64,000 nucleotides of DNA from Lucinisca nassula (lineage: Eukaryota; Mollusca; Bivalvia; Lucinida; Lucinidae). The notes under the pieces are model-generated. The model ran no database searches, was not told the DNA's origin, and saw nothing but the letters and a program-made list of their open reading frames with translations. The stretch spans positions 46,865,431 to 46,929,430 of the forward strand of contig OY757026.1 in the NCBI GenBank assembly GCA_963580285.1. The letters run 5' to 3'. A program made the position numbers and the translations under genes. Positions 17,947-29,115 of the stretch are shown one piece after another (the first letter of the stretch is position 1; every line of letters starts with the position of its first letter).

Positions 17947-19475
17947 AACACATTTTGTACTGAATGGAATACAGCAGGAGTCCATTTCAAAATATAGCGT
18001 GTCAAATTGTTATTTTTAGAAATTTATTTAGATAAGAGGTCCATGATGGACCTAATTCGCTCACCTGAGTTATGATGCAATAAAATATATCATTAATCTT
18101 ATTAATGGTTCAGTGTAAGACTATGGTATCTGCCATTCATTTTTATAGCTAGAAGAGTTTGCACTTTCCAATCTGTTATTAAGGGTGGAGCACCTGTCTA
18201 AATGTCATGGTAAAATCAAAGCACTGACAGTACTGGTGGGTCATTTGTCTGAAGGGTAAGCTGAATATCATTTAAAGATTTTTATGTTCAGCTGATTTAA
18301 GCACATTTGGTAGAGCAACATAAGAGGAACATTTCATTTAAGTTTATTTTGAAATTGGGCTAGTGCCTTCGTGGTAATGACCTTTTTTCTCTCAATTTTC
18401 AGCTCTGACAACCACTTCATTCAGTCAAGTGGAACGTTTTTTTTTTTTTGACAATTTGAGGTAAAGGGTTGTAAGAGAATCATCATGTTAAAATTACTTT
18501 GAAATCAGGCTATTGGCAAAATTATTTTGAAAACTGGCACTTGGCCTAGATGTCACTCAAAGGCTTTTCTATTTTTAGCTCCGGTGGCCATTTTGTTCAG
18601 GAGAGACGTAAAATTATTTTGATATTGGGCCATCAGCCTAGGAGATGCTTTTTAAAGGTTTTTTATTTAAAGCTCTGATGGTCACAGAACCATTTTAGCA
18701 ATTTTGGTAGAGAGTCATCTGAGGTACATTTCTGTGAAATTATTTTGAAATCGGGCCATTAGCCTATGAGATGTTGTTTAAAGGTTTTTTATCTATTTTT
18801 ACCTCTGGTGGCCATATTGTTTTGCTGAGAAGAACCATTCATCCAAGGGAACATTTCTGTGAAATTATTCTGAAATCTGGCAATTGGCCTAGGAAGAGAT
18901 GTTGCTTAAAGGCTTTTCTGTTTTTAGCTATGGCAACCATTTTGTTCAATAAGGCAAAACATTTCAGCAATTTTGGAAGAAGGTCACCCTAGGAACATTT
19001 CTGTGAACTCATTTTGAAATCAGGCCATTGGCCTAGGAGATATCACTGAAAGGTTTTTTTCTATTTTTAGCTCTGGTGGTTTTTTTCTTCAATGAAGCGG
19101 AACAATTTTAGCAATTTTGATAGAGGGTCACACAAAAAAAAACATTTCTGTGAAATTATTTTGAAATCAAACAATTACTCTAGGAGGAGAGATCATTTAA
19201 AGATTTTTTTTAAGCTCTGGCAGCCATTTTGATCAGCAGAGCAGAACCATCTTAGCAATTTTCATAGGAACATTTTTGTGAAATTATTCTGAAATCGGCT
19301 CAGTGGTTAAGAAGATTGATATTTGAAGACATTGTTGACAGACATTTGGACGACGGACACAAAGTGATCGGAATAGCTCACCTCGAGCACTTCATGCTCT
19401 GGTGAGCTAAAAATGCTTGATCTTTCTGCAAATAGTGCAGGTCCTGGTCAGATGCCACAGAAGGTTACAAATTGT
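17947..19475 (+). mobile_element. M1 MITE split by an HTE
   Basis: The left half (17947-18031) has 'TTAACACATTTTGTACTGAA' and 'GCAGGAGTCCATTTCAAAAT'. The right half (19413-19475) continues 'TGCTTGATCTTTCTGCAAAT' and 'AGTGCAGGTCCTGGTCAGATG'. Comparison with 5662-5905 shows the two halves are contiguous in the MITE, with no repeated bases at the junction. Confidence 0.75.
18032..19412 (+). mobile_element. HTE class a, ~150-bp tandem core
   Basis: The 5' end AAGAGGTCCATGATGGACCT is a hairpin, then AATTCGCTCACCTGA. The core has about eight degenerate units with 'CTCTGGTGGCCATTTTGTTC', 'AGCAATTTTGGTAGAG', 'GGAACATTTCTGTGAA' and 'TTATTTTGAAATC'. The 3' end has GACGGACAC, then a hairpin GCTCACCTCGAGCACTTC / CATGCTCTGGTGAGC ending TAAAAA. 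The core unit is the same as in the right half of the element ending at 62632. Confidence 0.82.
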
Positions 19476-19527
19476 TTTTCCCTTAGCTTATACAATAATA
19501 AATAAAACAAATGTGTATTTTACTTAC

Positions 19528-19598
19528 TTGTTAAAATTTGGAAACATTTCAAGAAATAATTCCCTCAGTTCTTCTTTGTCAATTTCACCATTTTTGTC
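19528..19598 (-). CDS. EF-hand gene, exon 2 (first EF-hand loop)
   Basis: The minus strand has acceptor 'TCTGTACTTTCAG' and a strong donor AACAA followed by GTAAGT. The 71 bp give 23 codons plus two bases, DKNGEIDKEELRELFLEMFP then NFN. With DK from exon 1 this completes the canonical loop D-K-D-K-N-G-E-I-D-K-E-E (Asp at 1 and 3, Asn 5, Gly 6, Ile 8, Glu 12), followed by the exiting helix. All calcium-coordinating positions are intact. Confidence 0.92.
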
Positions 19599-19710
19599 CT
19601 GAAAGTACAGACAGAAAAATATTAACCATCAAGATGCATGATGTTATTGCACAGATGCAAATATTAACTCACCCAGGCATTGTGGAGGAGATTATTACAA
19701 TACAGGTGTG

Positions 19711-22335
19711 TAGCTGTTATTGATATGTACTTCTACAGCCTTACCGCCTCGGTAAAGCCCTGTGGTTGTTGATATACACCACTTCTACAGCCTTACCCCC
19801 TCAGAAAAGCCCTGTGGTTATTGATATATACCACTTCTACAGCCTTACCCCCTGGATATAGCCCTGTTGTTATTGATATATACCACTTCTACAGCCTTAC
19901 CCCCTGGATATAGCCCTGTTGTTATTGATATATACCACTTCTACAGCCTTACCCCCTGGATATAGCCCTGTTGTTATTGATATATACCACTTCCACAGTC
20001 TTACGCCCTCGGTACATCCCTGTGGTTATTGATATATACCACTTCCACAGCCTTACCCCCTGGATACAGCACTGTGGTTATTGATATATACCACTTCCAC
20101 AGCCTTACCCCCTCAGTACAGCCCTGTGGTTATTGATATATACCACTTCCACAGCCTTACCCCCTCAGTACAGCCCTGTGGTTATTGATATATACCACTT
20201 CCACAGCCTTACCCCCAGTACAGCCCTGTGGTTATTGATATATCCCACTTCCATTGCCTTACCCCCTGTACAGCCCTGTAGTTATTGATATATACCACTT
20301 TCACAGCCTAACCCCCTTGGTACAGCCTTGTGGTTATTGATATATACCACTTCCACAGCCTCACCCCCTTGGTACAGCCCTGTGGTTATTGATATATACC
20401 ACTTCCACAGCCTTACCCCCTTGGTACAGCCCTGTGTATATTGATATATACCACTTCCACAGCCTTACCCCCTCGGTACAGCCCTGTGGTTATTGATATA
20501 TACCACTTCCACAGCCTTACCCCCTCAGTACAACCCTGTGGTTATTGATATATACCACTTCCACAGCCTTACCCCCTTTGTACAGCCCTGTGGTTATTGA
20601 TATATACCCATTACACAGCCTTACCACCTCAGTACAGCCCTGTGGTTATTGAGATTTACCACTTCCACAGCCTTACCCCCTCAGTACAGCCCTGTGGTTA
20701 TTGATATATACCACTTCCACAGCCTTACCCCCTCGGTACAGCCCTATGGTTATTGATATATACCACTTCCACAACCTTACCCCCTCGGTACAGCCCTGTG
20801 GTTATTGATATATACCACTTCCACAGCCTTTCCCCCTTGGTGCAGCTCTGAGGATATTGATATATACCACTTCCACAGCCTTACCCCCTCAGTACAGTCC
20901 TGTGGTTATTGATATATACCACTTCCACAGCCTTACCCCCAGTACAGCCCTGTGGTTATTGATATATACAACTTCCACAGCCTCACCCCTTTGGTACAGC
21001 CATTTGGTTATTGATATATACCACTTCCAGAGCCTTATCCCTCGGTACAGCCCTGTGGTTATTGATATATACCACTTCCACAGCCTTACCCCCTTGGTAC
21101 AGCCCTGTGTATATTGATATATACCACTTCCACAGCCTTACCCCCTCGGTACAGCCCTGTGGTTATTGATATATACCACTTCCACAGCCTTACCCCCTCA
21201 GTACAACCCTGTGGTTATTGATATATACCACTTCCACAGCCTTACCCCCTTTGTACAGCCCTGTGGTTATTGATATATACCCATTACACAGCCTTACCAC
21301 CTCAGTACAGCCCTGTGGTTATTGAGATTTACCACTTCCACAGCCTTACCCCCTCAGTACAGCCCTGTGGTTATTGATATATACCACTTCCACAGCCTTA
21401 CCCCCTCGGTACAGCCCTATGGTTATTGATATATACCACTTCCACAACCTTACCCCCTCGGTACAGCCCTGTGGTTATTGATATATACCACTTCCACAGC
21501 CTTTCCCCCTTGGTGCAGCTCTGAGGATATTGATATATACCACTTCCACAGCCTTACCCCCTCAGTACAGTCCTGTGGTTATTGATATATACCACTTCCA
21601 CAGCCTTACCCCCAGTACAGCCCTGTGGTTATTGATATATACAACTTCCACAGCCTCACCCCTTTGGTACAGCCATTTGGTTATTGATATATACCACTTC
21701 CAGAGCCTTATCCCTCGGTACAGCCCTGTGGTTATTGATATATACCACTTCCACAGCCTTACCCCCTTGGTACAGGCCTGAGGTTATTGATATATACCAC
21801 TTTTACAGCCTTACCCCCTCGGTACAGCCCTGTGGTTATTGATATATACCACTTCCACAGCCTTACCCCCGTGGTACAGCCCTGTGGTTATTGATATATA
21901 CCACTTCCACAGCCTAACCCCCTCGGTACAGCCTGTGGTTATTGATATATACCACTTCCACAGCCTTACCTCATCGGTACAGCACTGTGGTAATTGATAT
22001 ATACCACTTCCACAGCCTTACCCCCTCAGTACAGCCCTGTGGTTATTGATATATACCACTTCCACAGCCTTACCCCCTCAGTACAGCCCTGTGGTTATTG
22101 ATATATACCACCTACACAGCCTTACCCCCAGTACAGCCCTGTGGTTATTGATATATACCACTTCCACAGCCTTACCCCCTTGGTACAGGCCTGAGGTTAT
22201 TGATATATACCACTTCCACAGCCTTACCCCCTTGGTACAGCCCTGAGGTTATTGATATATAGCACTTCTACAACCTTACATCCCCGGGAAAGACCTGTGG
22301 TTATTGATATATACCACTTCTAAAACCTTGCTGTG
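19711..22335. repeat. 52-bp minisatellite, about 50 units
   Basis: The repeat phrase is 'TTATTGATATATACCACTTC', 'CACAGCCTTACCCCCTC' and 'AGTACAGCCCTGTGG'. Array edges are diverged (CTACAGCCTTACCGCCTC at the left, ACAACCTTACATCCCC at the right) and the middle is homogenised. A 673-bp block beginning near 20400 is repeated next to itself, including private variants such as 'CCTGTGTATATTG' at 20431 and 21104. It lies within the intron between the first two EF-hand exons. Confidence 0.95.
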
Positions 22336-23030
22336 GGAGTCAGCTCTTTTAAAGATGCGGGTAGTGGTGGATTATTCATGAAGCTGAGCAATAGATATTG
22401 CAGTTAGTACCTGGATGGGTGGCCTCACTGCTCGACTTCATTAACGACCCAGCAAAAGGTATATTTGGTGGAAGTGGTGGAATGGAGGATAGGCAGTTAG
22501 GCTTGCGAGGAACGTTGACATAGGCTTGCGAGGCACATTGACTATCAGGTTGATGACTAGAGAACGGGGGGGGGGGGGGGGAGAAATGTAATGGTCACTG
22601 ATATATACCACCCCCACAGCCTTGTGTAGGAGCTGGTTCTTATAGCGACGCAAGTAGTGTTTGGCTTTTTAACAAATTTAAGCAATGAAGATCATGGTTG
22701 GTACCTGGATGGGTGGCTGGCTGCTTGACTTCATGGATGGCCTGGCCCCGAGGTTATAAAACTTTTTTTTATGCCCAAGGCACATGAGCATGAAATTTAT
22801 CTTGCACATAAATTTTAAAATGCTAACATTTGTTGAGCTGAGCCGCATTGAGCATGAAAGAAGTTTTATAACCTCAGAGCCTGGCAAATGCCATATTGGT
22901 GGCAGTGGTGGGATGGAGGACAGTGCCCTTAGTTTGTTGTTGCATAGGTTCCGCCCTCGCTTTAGCTCTGTGAGACATGTGTGACTTCGGGACAAAGTCA
23001 AGATGAGCGGGGAGAAATGTAATGGTTATT
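22336..23030. repeat. Two diverged copies of a post-minisatellite unit, second with a small MITE
   Basis: The first copy (about 22325-22595) and second (about 22608-23030) share 'GTACCTGGATGGGTGGC', 'TTGACTTCAT', 'GGTGG.ATGGAGGA' and 'GGGGAGAAATGTAATGGT'. A lone minisatellite unit lies between them at about 22593-22618. The second copy contains a short TIR element (about 22752-22878) with ends GAGGTTATAAAACTT and AAGTTTTATAACCTC. A poly-G run is at 22567-22580. Confidence 0.65.
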
Positions 23031-23059
23031 ACATCCAAACTTGTGTGTTTTGTACTTAC

Positions 23060-23116
23060 TTTGTCATAATATTCAAATTTATTTCTGGCATCAGCTAACT
23101 GTTTATTGGTGAGGTC
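23060..23116 (-). CDS. EF-hand gene, first recognised exon (entering helix of EF-hand 1)
   Basis: The minus strand has an excellent acceptor (TTTATTTGTTTCTTCAG) and a donor AAA followed by GTAAGT. The 57 bp encode 19 codons DLTNKQLADARNKFEYYDK in phase 0. The helix ADARNKFEYYDK leads directly into the calcium loop completed in exon 2. Upstream coding sequence must exist because no in-frame start is present. A longer open frame through this position (22874-23344) includes intron and MITE sequence and is not the real product. Confidence 0.87.
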
Positions 23117-23159
23117 CTGAAGAAACAAATAAACAACACTGTAATTATATATGGCAAAT

Positions 23160-23303
23160 ACACTAAAAACAGTACCAGAGACCCCTAAAGGGTTATCTTG
23201 GCAAACAGTGCAGGCCCAGATCAGACATCGCGTTCTGCGGCATCTGAACAGGGCCTCCACTGTTTGCAAAAAGTTTAGCCATTTTCCAAATGAATTTTGA
23301 AGA
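23160..23303. mobile_element. M1 MITE, left part only
   Basis: 'CCCCTAAAGGGTTATCTTGG' 'CAAACAGTGCAGGCCCAG' and 'GCCTCCACTGTTTGCAAAAAG', then 'CCATTTTCCAAATGAATTTT', stopping where the HTE begins at 23304. The missing right part is not found after the HTE at 26278, so the MITE was truncated or rearranged. Confidence 0.65.
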
Positions 23304-26277
23304 CAAGAGGGCCCAGAGGGCCCTGGTTCGCTCACCTGATCCAAAGCATAACAAGTGGGCCGTGGGCAGGGTCAATTTTGGCCCCAGGGCTAAAATTTGA
23401 ACAATCTTGGTAGCGGTCCACAAGATGAAGCTTCATATCTAATATGAAAGACCTGGGCTTTCTGGTTTCAGAAAAGAAGATTTTAAAGGTTTACCCTGCA
23501 TATAGAAGTCTATGTAAAACAAGATTTTCCCTATGTAAGTCTATGTAAAACCAAAGGGCCCCGGAGCGGGGGCATTTTTGGCCCCAGGGCTATAATTTGA
23601 ACAATCTTGGTAGAGGTCCACTAGCTGAAGCTTCATAACAAATATCAAAGACCTAAGCCTTGTGTTTCAGAGAAGATGATTTTTAAAGATTTTCCCTATA
23701 TAAGTCTATGTAAAACCAAAGGGCCACATGGTGGGGGCATTTTTGGTCTCAGGCCTATAATTTGAACAATCTTTATAGAGGTCCACTAGCTGAAGCGTCA
23801 TAACAAATATCGAAGACCTAAGCCTTGTGGTTTCAGAGAAGAAGATTTTTCAAGATTTTCCCTATATAAGTCTATGTAAAACCAAAGGGCCCCGGAGCGG
23901 GGGCATTTTTGGCCCCAGGGCTATAATTTGAACAATCTTGGTAGAGGTCCACAAGATGAAGCTTCATACCAAATATCAAAGACCTGGGCCTTGCAGTTTC
24001 AGAGAAGAAGATTTTTCAAGATTTTCCCTATATAAGCCTATGTAAAACAAAAGGGCCCTGGTGCTGGGGCATTTTTGGCCCCAGCACTATAATTTGAACA
24101 ATCTTGGTAGGGGTCTACTAGATGAAGCTTCATACCAAATATCAAAGACCTGGGCCTTGCGGTTTCAGAAAAGAAGATTTTTCAAGATTTTCCCTATATA
24201 AGCCCATGTAAAACCAAAGGGCCCCCGTGCAGGGGGCATTTTTAGCTCCTGCACTATAATTTGAACAATCTTGGTAGGGGTCCACTAGATGAAGCTTCAT
24301 ACCAAATATCAAAGACCTGGGCCTTGCGGTTTCAGAGAAGAAGATTTTTCAAGATTTTCCCTATATAAGCCCATGTAAAACCAAAGGGCCCCCATGCGGG
24401 GGCATTTTTAGCTCCAGCACTATAATTTGAACAATCTTGGTAGGGGTCCACTAGATAAAGCTTCATACCAAATATCAAAGACCTGGGCCTTGCGGTTTCA
24501 GAGAAGAAGATTTTTCAAGATTTTCCCTATATAAGCCCATGTAAAACCAAAGGGCCCCCGTGCGGGGGCATTTTTTGCTCCAGCACTATAATTTGAACAA
24601 TCTTGGTAGGGGTCCACTAGATGAAGCTTCATACCAAATATCAAAGATCTGGGCCTTGCGGTTTCAGAGAAGAAGATTTTTAAAAATTTTCCCATATAAG
24701 TCCATGCAAAACCAAAGGGCCCCCATGCGGGGGCATTTTTGGCCCCAGCACTATAATTTGAACAATCTTGGTAGGGGTCCACTAGATGAAGCTTCATACC
24801 AAATATCAAAGACCTGGGCCTTGCGGTTTCAGAGAAGAAGATTTTTCAAGATTTTCCCTATATAAGCCCATGTAAAACCAAAGGGCCCCCGTGCGGGGGC
24901 ATTTTCAGCTTCAGCACTATAATTTGAACAATCTTGGTAGGGGTTCACTAGATAAAGCTTCATACCTAATATCAAAGACACGGGCCTTGCGGTTTCAGAG
25001 AAGAAGAGTTTTAAAGATTTTCCCTATATAAGTCCTTGTAAAACCAAAGGGCCCCCGTGCGGGGGCATTTTTGGCCCCAGCACTATAATTTGAACAATCA
25101 TGGTAGGGGTCCACTAGATGAAGCTTCATACCAAATATCAAAGACCTGGGCCTTGCGGTTTCAGAGAAGAAGATTTTTCAAGATTTTCCCTATATAAGCC
25201 CATGTAAAACCAAAGGGCCCCCATGAGGGGGCATTTTTAGCTCCAGCACTATAATTTGAACAATCTTGGTAGGGGTCCACTAGATGAAGCTTCATACCAA
25301 ATATTAAAGATCTGGGCCTTGCGGTTTCAGAGAAGAAGATTTTTAAAGATTTTCCCTATATAAGCCCATGTAAAACCAAAGGGCCCCCTGTGCGGGGGCA
25401 TTTTTGGCCCCAGCACTATAATATGAACAATCTTGGTAGGGGTCCACTAGATGAAGCTTCATACCAAATATCAAAGACCTGGGCCTTGCTGTTTCAGAGA
25501 AGAAGATTTTTCAAGATTTTCCCTATATAAGCCCATGTAAAACCAAAGGGCCCCCATGCGGGGGCATTTTTAGCTCCAGCACTATAATTTGAACAATCTT
25601 GGTAGGGGTCCACTAGATGAAGCTTCATACCAAATATCAAAGATCTGGGCCTTGCTGTTTCAGAGAAGAAGATTTTTCAAGATTTTCCCTATATAAGCCC
25701 ATGTAAAACCAAAGGGCCCCCATGCGGGGGCATTTTTAGCTCCAGCACTATAATTTGAACAATCTTGGTAGGGGTCCACTAGATGAAGCTTCATACCAAA
25801 TATCAAAGATGTGGGCCTTGCGGTTTTAGAGAAGAAGATTTTTTAAGATTTTCCCCATATAAGCCCATGCAAAACCAAAGGGCCCCCGTGCGGAGGCATT
25901 TTTGGCCCCAGCACTATAATTTGAACAATCTTGGTAGGGGTCCACTAGATGAAGCTTCATACCAAATATCAAAGACCTGGGCCTTGTGGTTTCAGAGAAG
26001 AAGATTTTTTAAGTTTTCGGTGAAAAAAATCTATTTTTGGCTCCTGTGACCTATATAAGCAATGGACCGGAACCATTTGAACAACTTTGAAAGGGGACCA
26101 CCTAAGGACCATTCCTGTGAAGTTTGGTCAAAATCCGATCAGTGGTTTAGGAGGAGATGTCGTTTGAAGAAAAGTTTACGGACGCACGGACGCACGCACG
26201 CACGGACGCATGACGGACGACGGACAAAAAGTGATCCCAAAAGCTCACCTTGTCACTACGTGACAGGTGAGCTAAAA
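23304..26277 (+). mobile_element. HTE class a, ~167-bp tandem core, ~16 units
   Basis: The 5' hairpin AAGAGGGCCCAGAGGGCCCT is followed by GGTTCGCTCACCTGATCC. Each unit contains 'GGGGGCATTTTTGGCCCC', 'TATAATTTGAACAATCTTGG', 'TCCACTAGATGAAGCTTC', 'CAAAGACCTGGGCCTTGC' and 'TTTTCCCTATATAAG'. After the last unit come 'GACCACCTAAGGACCATTCC', ACGGACGCACGG repeats, then hairpin GCTCACCTTGTCACTACGTG / ACAGGTGAGC and TAAAAA. The first units are diverged and later ones nearly identical, so the array expanded from its right side. No protein is encoded. Confidence 0.92.
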
Positions 26278-26645
26278 AGTGAAAAGAATTATTTAAAGAT
26301 TCTGTAAAAAGCAAATGCATATCTTCAGACCATAATTCAACCAACTTTTAACTTTTGGAAGGATTGGCATTAAACTGTAGGAGGAGTTGTGCTCACAAGG
26401 TACCTATTACATTTTACTCTTTCATAAAAATGTGAAAAAAAATTAATCAAAGAATTCTGAAAACTTCAAACCATGATAAAGACACCTGTAAAATTTCAGA
26501 AGGATCGGTATAAAACTGTAGGAGTAGTTGCGCTCACAAGGTACCTACTACAAGCTCGGAACCACGCACCACAAACCACGAACCACGGAAAGCCGAATAC
26601 TATATCCCCTCGCTTTTCTTCGAAAAGGCGGGGGACAATTAAGGA
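26278..26645 (+). mobile_element. HTE-like 3' portion, two tandem units
   Basis: 'ACTGTAGGAG.AGTTG.GCTCACAAGGTACCTA' occurs twice, about 158 bp apart. It is followed by 'AACCACGAACCACGG' and a terminal hairpin TATATCCCCTCGCTTTTC / GAAAAGGCGGGGGACAATTAA. The 5' end is missing or replaced by the element before it. Confidence 0.55.
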
Positions 26646-26959
26646 AGTCTTACACGCATGGGACCATAAGCTTGATCAACAATCAAAAAATCATGCTGCA
26701 GAGGTAAGTCTGGGGGAATAATTCACACAGACAAGACTCCTCTTCAAAATTGGAGATTTAGGTTCAGCAAGAGGATAACATTGACAATTCAGTTTTTAAA
26801 ATTACCCTGACCCTTTTAAATGTTGATAATGAACAGCTGTGTGCAATCGAACTCCGTTTACAGTTGTAAAGATTTTTGCATTCAGCAAGTTTTTCTAAAA
26901 ATAGCTGCAGTGACCTTGACCTTGAGCCCAGGATCACTGGGCTCAAGAAAGTCAAACTT

Positions 26960-27690
26960 GCTCATGATATTATCTTACCCAACATTTGTGTGAAGTTATA
27001 TTAAAATCCATCAGCAAATGACGACGCTAGAGCGATGACAAAGTTTTTCTGAAAATAACCAGTGACCGTGACCCCAGGATTGCTCGAGATTTTATCATAT
27101 ATTTGTGTGAAATAATATTTAAATCCATCAATAAATGTAGGCACTAGAGCTAAAACAAAGTTTTTCTAAAAATAGCCACAGTGACACTGACCATGAGCCC
27201 AGGACCCTGAAAGTCTAACATGCTCATAAATATTATCATACCATCATACCCAACATTTGTGTAAAGTTATACTAAAATCCATCAATAAATGTAGGCACCA
27301 GAGTGATGACAATTTTTCTAAAAATAGCATCAGTGACCTTTCACTGCAGCTTTAAACAAAGTACCAATCATCTGACCAGAAAGCACGGATAGGCACCTCC
27401 CCTATTGCTGCTTAAGATTTCATTGAAGTTTAGTTGAATTTCTGCAAGTAGTTGCTCACGAACAGTATCCTATATATTCATGCAGAATTCATCAAAGGTC
27501 CATAACTGTTGGAAAAATAATCAAACCAAAACACGCAGGTGATATGAGCATCCACCTTCGATACTTAATATTTCCATGAAGTTTCATTGAAATCCTACCA
27601 GTAGTTTCTGAGAATTCGGGTGGTCAAGAGCGGGACGGACGCACGGACGAAGCAGCGATTACATGCTCTTCGGGGTTCATAAAAATGCAG
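26960..27690 (+). mobile_element. HTE-like array, degenerate ~130-bp units
   Basis: 'CAACATTTGTGTGAAGTTAT' , 'AAAATCCATCA..AAATG' and 'CAAAGTTTTTCTAAAAATAG' recur at about 26980, 27105 and 27255. Then come 'GACGGACGCACGGACGAAGC' and a short hairpin around GATTACATGCTCTTCGGGG. The terminus is less regular than in other elements. Confidence 0.5.
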
Positions 27691-27859
27691 CCACAAGTTA
27701 CTAGCCACATTCTGACCATGCTTAATGTCACAGTAAGTTTCCGGCAAATCTTCTGAATGAATGAAATACAAGAAGACCTAGCTAGATGATGAATGCAACT
27801 GATTTTTTTTGCTACCGAAAACTGAAACCGTTGTCTGATACAGCTGTAATATAACCTAC

Positions 27860-28000
27860 CTACTACATATCCAGTGCACTCAAAAAAACTACAATCTTGC
27901 TAGGAAAACACCACTTCATTCCAATATGGAAAACAGGCACTTCTCATCCTTTTTACAGATGGCCATCAAATGACCACTACGAAGACCATATCTCCACAAG
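27860..28000 (-). pseudogene. Decayed copy of the 31447-31659 exon end
   Basis: Minus strand: GAGTGCACTGGATATGTAGT followed by AGGTAGGTT parallels the candidate exon's AACTGCACAGGATGTGTAGT followed by CGGTAGGTT, giving FECTGYVVG against FNCTGCVVG. Further upstream 'GGTCATTTGATGGCCATCTG' parallels 'GTGATGGTCATCTATTAGC'. The frame has a stop just before the conserved end. The 31-bp minisatellite sits where the exon has its GAT-GGT-CAT repeats. Confidence 0.4.
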
Positions 28001-28700
28001 ACCATCACCATGACTGTTGTTATTCCATATGACCATCAGCATGACTTGTTCTTCCATTTGACCATCAGCATGACTGTTGTTATTCCATATGACCATCACC
28101 ATGACTGTTGTTATTCCATATGACCATCAGCATGACTGTTGTAATTCCATATGACCATCACCATGACTGTTGTTATTCCATATGACCATCACCATGACTG
28201 TTACTGTTGTTATTCCATATGACCATCACCATGACTGTTGTTATTCCATATGACCATCACCATGACTTGTTCTTCCATTTGACCATCACCATGACTGTTG
28301 TTATTCCATATGACCATCAGCATGACTGTTGTAATTCCATATGACCATCACCATGACTGTTGTTATTCCATATGCCCATCAGCATGACTGTTGTAATTCC
28401 ATATGACCATCACCATGACTGTTGTTATTCCATATGACCATCACCATGACTGTTACTGTTGTTATTCCATATGACCATCACCATGACTGTTGTTATTCCA
28501 TATGACCATCAGCATGACTGTTGTTATTCCATATGACCATCACCATGACTGTTGTTATTCCATATGACCATCAGCATGACTGTTGTTATTCCATATGACC
28601 ATCAGCATGACTGTTGTTATTCCATATGACCATCAGCATGACTGTTGTTATTCCATATGACCATCAGCATGACCATCACATGACCATATTGCCATATGAC
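27999..28700. repeat. 31-bp minisatellite
   Basis: The unit is 'GACCATCACCATGACTGTTG' plus TTATTCCATAT, about 20 copies. Variants are CAC/CAG, an extra 'ACTGTT' and a shortened 'TTCTTCCATTT'. It ends in imperfect GACCATC repeats at 28660-28790. Units are contiguous without unique spacers. Confidence 0.93.
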
Positions 28701-28885
28701 CATCCAAACATCTCAGGACCATAACATCTTCATGAGACCACCACAACACATGACCATCACCATGACATTACCATGTCCATCAGTCCATGTCGTTATTTGC
28801 CACACTCACAGAATGAATAGATATGCTGCACAAAAAAGAAATAAATCCATAAGCAGGCACTGCTCCTAGTTTTCAAGGTGATAAG

Positions 28886-29115
28886 ATTGTTTGTATAGGA
28901 GTTTAATGGCGAAGTCAACACTATATCAATCTTGAGCCAGTCAGTTAACCTATCTACAGGTTTCCTGGACAGGCTTATATGCAAGTGTTTACCAATACAA
29001 TGCACACTTTCACCAGAAACTGACAACTGCCCTTCTTGAATGGGCAGAAGGGAGAGAATGACCGCATAAAAATTTTCATGATCAATCTTGGCCAAAGAAT
29101 GTTGCGGGCCCAGCA
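28886..29115 (-). mobile_element. SINE-A copy, head truncated
   Basis: Tail GTTTGTATAGGAGTTTAATG, body 'GTTTACCAATACAATGCACA' and 'GGGAGAGAATGACCGCA', ending at 'GAATGTTGCGGGCCCAGCAG' before the tRNA-like head. The 5' truncation fits incomplete reverse transcription or later deletion. Confidence 0.75.

Larger units (their letters stand above)
1504..23116 (-). other. Partial minus-strand gene: two-EF-hand protein, five joined exons
   Basis: Joining 23060-23116, 19528-19598, 16175-16236, 4446-4579 and 1504-1676 gives one 165-codon open frame plus two bases with matched intron phases (0, 2, 1, 0). It contains two adjacent canonical EF-hand loops, D-x-D-x-N-G-E-I-D-x-x-E and D-x-D-x-S-N-S-I-S-x-x-E, each interrupted by an intron. 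An amphipathic segment ending MYKRLF and a polar tail follow. EF-hand pairs bind calcium and usually sense or buffer it; the specific family is not recognised. Introns are 3.5, 3.3, 11.6 and 2.8 kb and packed with repeats. No start codon, promoter or poly(A) signal is assigned. Confidence 0.82.

Noticed and set aside
20857..21781. Repeated protein-like frames (IYTTSTALPPQYSP type) in the minisatellite
   Set aside because: The identical peptides simply reflect the 52-bp repeat and its 673-bp duplication. Unit length is not a multiple of three and there is no start, splice or domain signal.
22874..23344. Longest open frame in the window (156 codons, minus strand) as a gene
   Set aside because: It reads through intron, one genuine 57-bp exon and an M1 MITE. 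The consensus splice sites at 23060 and 23116 explain the only meaningful part.
23304..26277. Open frames of ~100 codons with F-R-E-E-D-F or R-F-Q-R-R-R-F repeats
   Set aside because: They are translations of the 167-bp tandem unit on both strands, with no splice or start context.
26690..26720. Plus-strand donor (GCAGAG then GTAAGT) as an exon end
   Set aside because: The upstream frame comes from an HTE-like 3' end and no acceptor or partner exon was found.
27999..28700. CRISPR-like array (31-bp repeat)
   Set aside because: Units are contiguous without unique spacers, and the surroundings are animal-type. It is a minisatellite.
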